Assembly (NCBI GenBank): GCA_946479745.1
Contig: CAMLGZ010000004.1
Coordinates: forward strand, 1 to 64,000
Length of the DNA stretch: 64,000 nt
Direction: 5' to 3'
Source: an uncultured Pseudoxanthomonas sp.
Lineage (GTDB): Bacteria; Pseudomonadota; Gammaproteobacteria; Xanthomonadales; Xanthomonadaceae
Shown here: positions 27,084-34,401 of the stretch, piece after piece
Layout of the letters: the number at the start of each line of letters is the position of its first letter
Numbering within the stretch: the first letter of the stretch is position 1
The notes under the pieces: generated by a model
The model's database searches: none
Told to the model about the DNA's origin: nothing
The model's input: only the letters and a program-made list of their open reading frames with translations
Program-made: the position numbers and the translations under genes

Positions 27084-27106
27084 TAATGTGAGTGTTCTCA
27101 CTATTA
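27084..27106 (+). promoter_or_regulatory. CRP/Clp-like binding site 1
   Basis: TAATGTGA-N6-TCACTATTA: a TGTGA-N6-TCACT core with symmetric flanks, a good match to the CRP/Clp consensus TGTGA-N6-TCACA. Lies about 210 bases upstream of the coiled-coil gene that begins the GTPase operon. Confidence 0.6.
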
Positions 27107-27142
27107 GCGAAGTGATGGGAGTTTCGTCACTGAACAGCCGAT

Positions 27143-27162
27143 AATGTGACAAATATCGCATG
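27143..27162 (+). promoter_or_regulatory. CRP/Clp-like binding site 2
   Basis: TGTGA-N6-TCGCA at 27145-27160, one mismatch from the CRP consensus and 58 bases after site 1. Weaker on its own; the pairing raises its credibility. Confidence 0.45.
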
Positions 27163-27218
27163 ATGCTGTTCAGCGCGGCCGCAAGTTGGCGCAGAGGCGG
27201 ACGCGACGGCAAAGTCAT

Positions 27219-27303
27219 CTTGCAGAACGCGTTCGGCAGAGCAGGCTCGGTAGAGCAGGTCTTGCAGAACATGCCTCGCAGAACACGCCTTGCAAAACAC
27301 GTC
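27219..27303. repeat. Short tandem repeat TTGCAGAACACG-like, four units
   Basis: Units at 27219-27233 (CTTGCAGAACGCGTT), 27261-27275 (CTTGCAGAACATGCC), 27276-27289 (TCGCAGAACACGCC) and 27290-27303 (TTGCAAAACACGTC). The last three are directly adjacent, 14-15 bases each, and end right before the ribosome binding site of the coiled-coil gene. Confidence 0.7.
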
Positions 27304-27312
27304 GGAGTGAAC

Positions 27313-27891
27313 ATGGGTGCGAACAAACGTTTTGAAATCGCCGAAAAGGCGCCCGATGCGGCCAATACGGACGCCAGCGACAACAAAATGGACCAGATTC
27401 GCGAACTGATGTTCGGCGGTGTGGTCCGCGATTTCGATCGTCGCATCAAGGAACTCAGCGACCTCATGGAAAGCGAGTTGGCCCGTGTGGCCGCCGACTA
27501 CGAGCGGCGCATCGCCGGATTGGAGGCGCGGTTGGATCCGCAGATCGAAAAGCTCGGCGCCCAGCTGCGCCAGGAAAGCGCCGCGCGCACCAGCGCGCTG
27601 GACGACATCGACATGCGCTTCGGCCAGTCCCAGCGCACCCAGCGCAGCGAGATCAACGCCGTGCTGCAGCAACACGAAGACAGCGCCGCCGCTGCCGAAG
27701 CCCGCGCCCGCGACGCGCTGGCGCAACTCGACGAACGCACCCAGGCGTCCCTGCAGGCGGTGCGCGATGCGCTGTCGTCGACGCGCGGCGAACTGGGCGG
27801 ACAGAAACTGGCGCGCGAAGACCTGGCCGACCTGATGGCGGAGGTCTCATTGCGCTTGCGCGGCACTCAGGACGCTTCGAAGAACGGCTGA
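27313..27891 (+). CDS. Coiled-coil protein, first gene of the small-GTPase operon
   Basis: No family function known to me. After a short charged N-terminus the 192-residue protein is almost entirely helical and charged (residues about 25-185: RELMFGGVVRDFDRRIKEL, ELARVAADYERRIAGLEARL, heptad-like), predicting a long coiled coil, cytoplasmic. I start at ATG 27313 because GGAGTGA lies ahead and the tandem DNA repeat occupies the longer frame. It ends 13 bases before the membrane-protein gene and belongs with it. Likely a scaffold or effector of the GTPase module (inference). Confidence 0.75.
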   Translation: MGANKRFEIAEKAPDAANTDASDNKMDQIRELMFGGVVRDFDRRIKELSDLMESELARVAADYERRIAGLEARLDPQIEKLGAQLRQESAARTSALDDIDMRFGQSQRTQRSEINAVLQQHEDSAAAAEARARDALAQLDERTQASLQAVRDALSSTRGELGGQKLAREDLADLMAEVSLRLRGTQDASKNG

Positions 27892-27904
27892 GGACCGGTT
27901 GCGC

Positions 27905-29656
27905 ATGAACGGCGAATACGAGCGTCTTCGCCAACTGCTGCTGGAACAGGAGCGCGGCCGCATGGACGCGCTGCAGGACAGCGTAGGCAAGGCGACCGCG
28001 CGTTTCGAACGCGTACCGGACCTGCTGGCCGAAGACATCGAAGCCAGCCTCCGTGCGGGCAAGCGTTCGCGATTGGCCAACGTACTGTCCGAAGCCAGCG
28101 CCGATTCGCTGGAAATCGCGGTGCGCCGCCGCCCGCAGGCGGTGGTGCAGGCGGTATATCCGATCATCGGCCCGGCCATCCGCCGTTCGCTCAGCGATGC
28201 CCTGCGGCAGATGGCCGACGATCTGGACCGCGCGCTCAGCGACACCTTCAGCCCGCGCGCGCTGCTGTGGCGTTGGGAAGCCTGGCGCAGCGGCACCTCC
28301 TACGCGCAAGTGATGTTGCGCCATACCACGCGTTACCAGGTCGAACATTTGTTCCTGATCGCACCGGAATCGGGATTGCTGCTGGGCCACCTCACTGCCA
28401 GCGGTTTGCCGGTGCTGGATGCCGACGCGGTGGCCGGCATGTTCACCGCCATCCACCAGTTCGTGCGCGATTCGGTCACGGTTGACGAGGACAGCGCAGG
28501 CATCGGCTCGGCGACGGTGGGCGGTTACCGGCTTGCGGTCAGCGAAGGCCCGGGCGCGCGCCTGGTGGCGTTCGTGCGCGGCGTGCCGTCCAGCGATTTC
28601 GGCCTGCGGTTGGACGAACTCAACGAGGAGCTGCACGCGCGCTACGGCGTGCAATTGGGCGAGGCCGAATCGGCAGGCGTCGCCGGCGCCGGGTTGTTGG
28701 AACAGCCGCAATTGGACGAACTCAATTCGCGCTGGGCGACCCGGCAGGGCGGTGCGCGTCCGCAGCGCCGCAAATACGTATGGGCGGCGTTGGCGCTCGC
28801 GGCATTGGCGTTGCTGGTCTATGCCGCGCTCGGCTGGCGCTGGTCTTCGCAGGTCGGTGCGATCGGGCGCCATCTTTCCGCTACGCCCGGGTTGGTGGTG
28901 TCCAAGCTGGACGATGGCGAACGCGGCCGTTTGCGCATCGAGGGCCTGATGGATCCCCTGGCCAGCGATCCGCGTGCATGGCTGGCGCAACACTATCCGA
29001 CCGTCGAAGTCGAAATGCGAACGCGCCCGTTCGTGTCGCTGGAACCGCAGCTGGTGCAGCGGCGGGTGGCCCAGACTCTGCAGCTGCCCGAAGCGGCGGT
29101 GAAAACGCCCGACGCCAAGGGCGTGATCCGCTTGACCGGTTCGGTGCCGTTTCCCGACTGGTATCGCGCACGCGCCACGTCGTTGTCCACGCCGGGCGTC
29201 ACCGGCATCGACTACGAGGGATTGTCCTATCCGCAGAAAAAGCGAATGGATGCCGCCATCGCTTCCATCCAGTCGCTCAAGCTTACGTTCGTGAACGGCA
29301 CGGTGACGCCGGAGGACGGCTGGGAGAAGACATTGGCCGAGATGGGCCAGAAACTGCAGGCCCTGGAGCGTCTCGGCGCGACTTCCTCCATCGCCTTCCA
29401 TATGCAGACCGCAGGCCTGACCGACGAGCCCGGCACGCTCGACCAGAACCGCGGCTTGCGCCAGCAGCGCGCCGAATGGCTGGCCAGCCGCCTGGCCGCG
29501 CAACTGCATCCGCCTTCGACCATCGCGGTCAACCAGGACGCTGCGTTCGCGCTGCCGCAGAGCACTCTGGCGCGGGGCACCTTGTCGCAGAGCGCGCCCG
29601 TGCGCGCCGCCGTGGTCACGGTCGAGCCCTATCCCGCGCCGGTGCGACAACAATGA
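27905..29656 (+). CDS. Membrane protein: longin/roadblock-like domain, one TM, BON-like and OmpA-like C-terminus
   Basis: 583 residues. Residues 1-135 are helical (RQLLLEQERGRMDALQDSV, AVYPIIGPAIRRSLSDALR). About 140-245 have the pattern of a longin/roadblock fold (EHLFLIAPESGLLLGHLTA, MFTAIHQFVRDS, ARLVAFVRGVPS), the fold that typically partners small Ras-like GTPases. One TM helix lies near 283-303 (YVWAALALAALALLVYAAL). The periplasmic part has a BON-like stretch (VIRLTGSVPFPDWYRARA) and an OmpA/MotB-like end (LDQNRGLRQQRAEWLASRL) able to grip peptidoglycan. Stop overlaps the GTPase start (ATGA). Likely couples the cytoplasmic GTPase to the wall. Confidence 0.75.
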   Translation: MNGEYERLRQLLLEQERGRMDALQDSVGKATARFERVPDLLAEDIEASLRAGKRSRLANVLSEASADSLEIAVRRRPQAVVQAVYPIIGPAIRRSLSDALRQMADDLDRALSDTFSPRALLWRWEAWRSGTSYAQVMLRHTTRYQVEHLFLIAPESGLLLGHLTASGLPVLDADAVAGMFTAIHQFVRDSVTVDEDSAGIGSATVGGYRLAVSEGPGARLVAFVRGVPSSDFGLRLDELNEELHARYGVQLGEAESAGVAGAGLLEQPQLDELNSRWATRQGGARPQRRKYVWAALALAALALLVYAALGWRWSSQVGAIGRHLSATPGLVVSKLDDGERGRLRIEGLMDPLASDPRAWLAQHYPTVEVEMRTRPFVSLEPQLVQRRVAQTLQLPEAAVKTPDAKGVIRLTGSVPFPDWYRARATSLSTPGVTGIDYEGLSYPQKKRMDAAIASIQSLKLTFVNGTVTPEDGWEKTLAEMGQKLQALERLGATSSIAFHMQTAGLTDEPGTLDQNRGLRQQRAEWLASRLAAQLHPPSTIAVNQDAAFALPQSTLARGTLSQSAPVRAAVVTVEPYPAPVRQQ

Positions 29657-30180
29657 GCGTTTCCCTGTCCCGAAAGATAAGCTTGCTCGGCGATTTCGCC
29701 GTCGGCAAGACCAGCACCATCGCGCGTAGCGTGCGCAACACCTTTTCCGAGGCCTATCTGACCTCGGTCGGGGTGAAGGTGGATACCAAGACCCTCTCCG
29801 ACACCGAGGGCCGCGACCTGCGCCTGGTGTTGTGGGATATCGCCGGCGCCAACTCGCTGGACCAGATGCGCGCCAACTACATCGGCGGCAGCCAGGGCCT
29901 GTTGCTGGTCGCCGACGGCACCCGCGCCGACACAGTGGATACCGTGCTGCGGTTGCGCGACCAAGCCATACGCCTACTGGGACGCGAGCTGCCGGCGGTG
30001 TTGATCCTCAACAAATGCGATCTGGCCGGCGAGTGGGAAGTGCCGCCGCAACGCATCCGCGAACTTGCACAACGGTTGCCGGTGTTCAGCGCCAGCGCAC
30101 GTACCGGGCAGGGCGTGGAGGAAGCGTTCGCCACGCTGGCCGCCGCCGTGGCCGTACCTTCTGGCCGGAGTTCCCTGTGA
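29653..30180 (+). CDS. Ras/Rab-like small GTPase
   Basis: All small-GTPase motifs are present in 175 residues: P-loop GDFAVGKTS at 13-21, a switch-I threonine in AYLTSVGVKVDTKT, switch-II DIAG at 62-65, NKCD at 120-123 (guanine specificity) and SAR at 148-150. The residue after DIAG is alanine where Ras has catalytic Gln61, so intrinsic hydrolysis should be slow and a GAP is probably needed. No lipidation site. Start and stop both overlap neighbours by four bases, showing a coupled operon. Belongs to the poorly characterised prokaryotic Ras-like group; role unknown. Confidence 0.9.
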   Translation: MSVSLSRKISLLGDFAVGKTSTIARSVRNTFSEAYLTSVGVKVDTKTLSDTEGRDLRLVLWDIAGANSLDQMRANYIGGSQGLLLVADGTRADTVDTVLRLRDQAIRLLGRELPAVLILNKCDLAGEWEVPPQRIRELAQRLPVFSASARTGQGVEEAFATLAAAVAVPSGRSSL

Positions 30181-31679
30181 GCGGCGTGCCACGCAAGCCC
30201 GCCGCAGTGCCCGTACGGCCGCGGCCGCCGGTGGTGGTGACTTTCGACGAAGACGGCGAAGTGCTGGATGTGGTGGGCGACATCGACCGGTTCGTCGCCG
30301 GCGACGACACCCGCCAGGACATCTACAAACGCCTGCAAGACCTGCGCGAGGGAAGGGAAGGTACGCCGGACATCATCCCGGCCATGGAGCTGTCGCAGGG
30401 ACGCTATGCCGACATCCATATCGTGGCCGAGGAAGACAGCCGCCATTTCGTGTTGCTGGATGTGACCGAACTGATGCAGGTACTGCGCCGCAACCAGCAG
30501 GCCGGCAACGAAGCCGCGCTGCTGGAAGACCAGCGCCGTCGCGAACTGCGCAAAAGCACGCCGAACGCGTCGCCGCCGCCGCGTCCTCTGGGGCAGTTCC
30601 GCCGCAGCTCGGAACTGTTCGCCGAATTGATCAACAGCGCACGTGCGCCCATGGCCCAGCTGGCCGGGCATGCGCGCCTGCTGGAGCAACGATGCAAGAA
30701 CGATCCGGCCGCACTACGCTCCATCGCCGCCATCCAGCACGCTGCCGTGCGCCTGGATGCGCTATCCACCAACGGCCTGATAGGCCTGGGCGAACTCAGC
30801 GCAGGCGCCCGTAATCTGGGCATCGTCGATCCGTCGCAATTGGCGGCGCTGCTGCAGGAAACTTTCGCGTTGCAGGCGCATGCGCAGGGCATCGGTTTCG
30901 AAGTGCGCGTACCCGAAAGCGAGAGCCTCATCGAAATCGATACGCTCGCCCTGCGTCAGGTTCTGGTCAACCTGATCATCCACGCCCTGGAAGGCATCGA
31001 GTCCGGCAGTCTGGTGGTGTCGCTGTCGGCGGCTGCGCAAGGTCTGGAGATCGAGATCGCATGCGAGCCTTCGGGCTTCGGCGCCGATCATTTCGGTCCC
31101 CTGGTCACCACGGCCGATCTGTTGCAATCCAATGCCGGCGGCAGCCTGGGTCTGGCGGTCAGTCAGCAGTTGCTGCAGCAGATGCGGGCGACTGTGGAAC
31201 TGGTATCCAGGCGCGATGGCGGCCATGAAGTCTGGATCCACGTGCCGCTCAACCGCGTGGCCGGCGCTGAAGAGGGGTTGCGCGTGCCGGAATCTTCCCT
31301 TCCTCCCGCCTTGCTCAATGGCGAGAAAGTGGCGGTGGTGGCGGTGGAGCCGGCGCAGCCCGCGACCCGCCTGATGGAGCTGCTGGCCGATCTGGGCATG
31401 CCGGTCGTGTCGGTGCAGGACATCGAGCGCATCGAGGCCTTGATACGCGACGACGCGTTGGGCGCGCTGGTGCTCTCCAGTCCGTTCCAGGGCAGCGACG
31501 GCCGCGAGCTCCTCAATCGCCTGCAACTGCCGACGGAAACCAGCGTCATGCTGCTCACCTCCGCCGATGAAGTCCCCGGCCGGATGGGTTGGCTGCGCGA
31601 CCGCAACTGCGTGCAGGTCGCCTCCGATGCCGACCGCGACACGCTGCGTGCGGCCTTGTTTACCGTGTTGGCCGGTTAG
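30177..31679 (+). CDS. Histidine-kinase-like protein lacking catalytic residues (pseudokinase) with a receiver-like tail
   Basis: 500 residues from a GTG that overlaps the GTPase stop, with GGAG ahead. Residues about 15-125 look PAS-like (HFVLLDVTELMQVLRRNQQ). About 140-205 resemble a HisKA dimer domain, but the SHELRTPL box reads INSARAPM, so the phospho-acceptor His is gone. The ATPase-like domain keeps a G-box (GGSLGLAVS) but its N-box ends NLIIHALEG, with His for the Mg-binding Asn. The C-terminal 120 residues are receiver-like, with Ser in place of the phosphorylated Asp (ALVLSSPFQGSDG) and no conserved Lys. Probably a signalling scaffold reading nucleotide state or the GTPase. Confidence 0.75.
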   Translation: MSGVPRKPAAVPVRPRPPVVVTFDEDGEVLDVVGDIDRFVAGDDTRQDIYKRLQDLREGREGTPDIIPAMELSQGRYADIHIVAEEDSRHFVLLDVTELMQVLRRNQQAGNEAALLEDQRRRELRKSTPNASPPPRPLGQFRRSSELFAELINSARAPMAQLAGHARLLEQRCKNDPAALRSIAAIQHAAVRLDALSTNGLIGLGELSAGARNLGIVDPSQLAALLQETFALQAHAQGIGFEVRVPESESLIEIDTLALRQVLVNLIIHALEGIESGSLVVSLSAAAQGLEIEIACEPSGFGADHFGPLVTTADLLQSNAGGSLGLAVSQQLLQQMRATVELVSRRDGGHEVWIHVPLNRVAGAEEGLRVPESSLPPALLNGEKVAVVAVEPAQPATRLMELLADLGMPVVSVQDIERIEALIRDDALGALVLSSPFQGSDGRELLNRLQLPTETSVMLLTSADEVPGRMGWLRDRNCVQVASDADRDTLRAALFTVLAG

Positions 31680-31738
31680 AGTGATCGGACGATGAAGGAA
31701 ATCGGGCGACGGATGATCGCGATGACAGGGGAAGGGCG

Positions 31739-32668
31739 GTGATCCAGACTGGCGACATGGCCGCGTTCGTCGCCGTGGTGGAAACGGCCAGCTTCACCGA
31801 AGCGGCCCGGCGCCTGACCACGACCAAGTCGGTGATCAGCCGGCGGGTGAGCGACCTGGAGCGCGAATTGGGAGCGCCCTTGCTGGAGCGCGACGCGCGC
31901 AGCGTGCGCGTCACTGAAGTGGGCGCCGTGTACTACGCCAAATGCGTGCGCATATTGGAATCCATCGGCGCAGCCACCGATTTTGTCGCCGGATTCAACG
32001 GCCTGGTCCGCGGGCGTCTGCGCGTGGCCTTGCCCGAATCCTTCAACAGCGCGCTGATCGCGCCGCTGCTCAATGAATTCGCCGAACGCTATCCCGAGGT
32101 GCTGCTCGATATCCAGGCCGATGACGAGTACGTCAATCTGGGCGACAGTCATTTCGATGTCGCCATTCGCGTCGGCCGCCTGGGCGACGCCAACCTCATC
32201 GCGCGTCCGCTGGCCAGCTTCCGCCAGTGGCTTTGCGCCAGCCCCGCCTACTTGCAGGCGCATGGCGTGCCGCAGTCCCCCATCGATCTGGCCGAGCATC
32301 ACGGCCTGATCGACGCTTCGGACGAAAGCCATGGTGGCTGGCAGCTTTGGGTCAATGGGGAGGCGCGTAGCTGCCAGGTACGCGAGCGGATCCGCAGCAA
32401 CAGCAGCGAACAGCTGATCTCGGCCGCGTGCGCGGGCCTGGGCATCGTGCGGGCGTCCAGCATTCTTGCCGCAGACGCTATCGTTTCAGGACGGTTGCGT
32501 ATCGTGCTTCCCGAGTTCGCGCCACCCGCCAGCCAGATCTCCATCGTCTATCCCAGGAGCAGGCGCGCTTCCCAGAAAGTGCAGGCTCTGCTGTCGTTCC
32601 TGAGCGAACGCATCACGGTGGTCGCCAGTTGGGACGAGCGCATCGCACAGGCCCAAGCCGCGCCGTAA
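31739..32668 (+). CDS. LysR-type transcriptional regulator
   Basis: Winged HTH at about 1-60 (MAAFVAVVETASFTEAARRL, SVISRRVSDLERELGAPLLERD) and a periplasmic-binding-protein-like effector domain (GRLRVALPESFNSALIAPLL, DVAIRVGRLGDANLIARPL), the layout of LysR family members that control a neighbouring or divergent gene. GTG start at 31739 with GGGGAAGGG upstream. No divergent partner exists; a perfect palindrome 80 bases downstream could be a site for it. Target unknown. Confidence 0.9.
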   Translation: MIQTGDMAAFVAVVETASFTEAARRLTTTKSVISRRVSDLERELGAPLLERDARSVRVTEVGAVYYAKCVRILESIGAATDFVAGFNGLVRGRLRVALPESFNSALIAPLLNEFAERYPEVLLDIQADDEYVNLGDSHFDVAIRVGRLGDANLIARPLASFRQWLCASPAYLQAHGVPQSPIDLAEHHGLIDASDESHGGWQLWVNGEARSCQVRERIRSNSSEQLISAACAGLGIVRASSILAADAIVSGRLRIVLPEFAPPASQISIVYPRSRRASQKVQALLSFLSERITVVASWDERIAQAQAAP

Positions 32669-32750
32669 CGCTTTGTCTGCGGCGTGACCGACCCGCCGCA
32701 ACCGGCACATCCGCCTCCAGCAGTGGCCGGATAACAGGGGCCTGATCAGC

Positions 32751-32767
32751 GTTCGCGAATCGCGAAC
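32751..32767. promoter_or_regulatory. Perfect palindrome GTTCGCGA-A-TCGCGAAC
   Basis: An 8+1+8 inverted repeat with no T-run, so not a terminator. It lies upstream of the structured-RNA candidate and fits a dimeric regulator's operator. Confidence 0.5.
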
Positions 32768-32869
32768 CATCAGTTCGTCACAGATGGCTGGCGCGTTCCG
32801 GCCCGCTGCCTAAGCTATGCCCCAGGAGCAGTTGTCGGGTGTTCGTCCCACACGGAGAGTGGAGGCGAT

Positions 32870-33108
32870 CACAAGCGCAGGGGTTGGATAGTCCTGCGCC
32901 CACGCGGTCACCGAGCAATCGGCGGCCGCGTGGCGACCCCAAGGATCTCAAGGCTTCTGCCGGCGGCTTCCCCCCGGCAGTCGCGTGGCGCAGCGAGTAC
33001 CCCACTCTTGCGCCGCGTGCGGTACCCGTCAATTCCCCAAGCTCTGGCGGGTATCGCAGTCGCTCCGACGGCGACAGGTCGAGGGGGCTTCGGCCCCCTC
33101 GTTTTTTT
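32870..33108 (+). ncRNA. Candidate structured RNA ending in an intrinsic terminator
   Basis: Five consecutive local stems cover the stretch: GCGCAGG/CCTGCGC (32875-32899), CCACGCGG/CCGCGTGG (32900-32933), CTGCCGG/CCGGCAG (32957-32980), CGCGTGGCGCA/TGCGCCGCGTG (32982-33019, 11 pairs with G-U) and GCGGTACCC/GGGTATCGC (33019-33057). They are followed by a GAGGGGG/CCCCCTC terminator with a cUUCGg tetraloop and seven T (33080-33108). No protein is evident in this stretch. It lacks the marks of 6S, tmRNA, RNase P or SRP RNA that I know. It could be a free sRNA or a leader attenuating the gene at 33188. Confidence 0.6.
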
Positions 33109-33131
33109 CCGGAATGCAGACAGGTGCAAGG

Positions 33132-33191
33132 ATGAACGAACAATCCGCCGCTGCCCGCCATTCCATCCGCAGGGTGGTGATGCGCGCATGA
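33132..33191 (+). CDS. Possible 19-residue leader peptide coupled to the DUF4096 gene
   Basis: ATG at 33132, preceded by AAGG, encodes MNEQSAAARHSIRRVVMRA; its TGA overlaps the ATG of the next gene as ATGA. Its position between a terminator hairpin and that gene suggests translational coupling. Being so short, it may be chance. Confidence 0.35.
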   Translation: MNEQSAAARHSIRRVVMRA

Positions 33192-33649
33192 ACAGGATGG
33201 CCATGAAGGCAATGGACGTAAATCTGCATGACACGGCCGTGAGGCCGCAATGGGCATTTCGCATAGACGACGTGGGCATGGACAAGGCGACTTTCGAAGA
33301 AAACTGGCGCGCGCGCCAGCGTCTGAACGACTCGCAATGGGCCAAAGTTCTCGGAGTGCTGCCCGGCCGCATCGGCGTTCGCGCCAGCAACGGCGGCAAT
33401 GCCCGCCGCTTCGTCGAAGCGGTACTGTGGATGGCCCATACCCGCGCCTACTGGTCGGACATTCCGATCGAGTACGGCGCCTGGCATGCCATCTACATCC
33501 GGTTTGGCCGCTGGGCGCACGAGGACGTCTGGGAAGACGTGGTCAAGGCCCTGGATGAGCTACCGAAAACCCAGGCGCTGCTCGGCGCCCTAGTGGAAAA
33601 ATACCAAGCCAGCTACCGCATCCAGCGGCTGCGCGACAAGATGAAATAA
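33188..33649 (+). CDS. Truncated or domesticated IS5-like OrfA (DUF4096 domain), 153 aa
   Basis: Residues about 45-125 match the N-terminal helix-turn-helix-like domain of IS5/IS427-group transposases (LNDSQWAKVLGVLPGR, RRFVEAVLWMAHTRAYWSDI, WHAIYIRFGRWAHEDVWEDV). The DDE catalytic part is absent, and the C-terminal 30 residues (QASYRIQRLRDKMK) do not match a transposase. No inverted terminal repeats were found, and codon use is like the host's. Either an OrfA remnant or a captured DNA-binding protein. Several start ATGs are possible (33188, 33197, 33212). Confidence 0.6.
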   Translation: MNRMAMKAMDVNLHDTAVRPQWAFRIDDVGMDKATFEENWRARQRLNDSQWAKVLGVLPGRIGVRASNGGNARRFVEAVLWMAHTRAYWSDIPIEYGAWHAIYIRFGRWAHEDVWEDVVKALDELPKTQALLGALVEKYQASYRIQRLRDKMK

Positions 33650-33715
33650 GCCCGCGGCGCAGGTTGATCTCCATGACGCCGACGACCCGGGCGCCTGTCA
33701 TGTTCCCGCTTGCGC

Positions 33716-34105
33716 TCAATTGCCTTCGTACGCGGCGCGAAGCGCGGCGATATCGTGTTTCTTCATCTTCAACATCGCCTGCATCGCCCGCGCACTCGCG
33801 TCCGTATCAGGGCCGATGCACATCCGGATGACGTCCCGTGGTGCGATCTGCCACGACAGGCCGAACTTGTCTTTCAGCCAGCCGCAGGCTCCTTCGCTGC
33901 TGCCCGCGCTGAGTTTGGACCAGAGTTCGTCGATTTCGGCCTGGTCCTCGCATTCGATCATCAGCGGGACGGCCGCGGTGAACGGGAAGCCCGGCCCGGC
34001 GTTGAGCGCCAACAAGGGCTGCCCTCGATTTCGAAGCGAATCGTAACCCGCGAAGCGGGCCCGGTTCGAATGAACCGCCAAGGTCGGCCGGTTGCCATGC
34101 GGAAT
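33716..34105 (-). pseudogene. PhnB-like VOC-family protein, broken
   Basis: The C-terminal two-thirds match PhnB/3-demethylubiquinone-methyltransferase-like VOC proteins: QPLLALNAGPGFPF, ECEDQAEIDELWSKLS and CGWLKDKFGLSWQIAP. Just upstream the matching sequence RVTIRFEIEG lies in another frame, so a single-base frameshift occurs near 34018. Before that, homology fades near 34105 and the first beta-alpha unit is missing. The open frame that continues upstream is unrelated sequence. Confidence 0.75.
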
Positions 34106-34110
34106 AGATC

Positions 34111-34347
34111 CTAGGGCAATTGAGTTACGGCGCACCACCACGCGTAAGCCGCTGCCAAGGCGAAACAAATAAACGTCAGAATAATGAGCCAGAAGCCAAA
34201 GGGATTGCCGATGCGCCGGCAGCGCCAACGATATCGGCCGTAGGCAACCTGTCCCGATCTGAGGCCGGCATAGATCTCCCGGCAAAGAAACCAGAGAAGA
34301 CCCCAGCAAATGAGCGTGACAAGGGCGAGTCTTGCGACTTGCATCAC
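34111..34347 (-). CDS. Small two-helix membrane protein, 78 aa
   Basis: Two strongly hydrophobic helices (about 5-25, VARLALVTLICWGLLWFL; about 50-72, FGFWLIILTFICFALAAAY) joined by a basic loop (YGRYRWRCRRIGNPFG). No family function recognised. Starts GTG 34347 or ATG 34344. Composition is less GC-rich than the core genes, and it sits among small accessory genes. Confidence 0.55.
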   Translation of the reverse strand: MMQVARLALVTLICWGLLWFLCREIYAGLRSGQVAYGRYRWRCRRIGNPFGFWLIILTFICFALAAAYAWWCAVTQLP

Positions 34348-34401
34348 TGCGGCTTGAAACTTGAACTAAACCGACCCGCGAGCAAGTCGGCCTCGAACGA
34401 A

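Noticed and set aside
32870..33108. 6S RNA, tmRNA, RNase P or SRP RNA identity for the structured region
   Set aside because: Signature sequences of these RNAs are absent and the hairpins are local and consecutive rather than the long closed stem of 6S.
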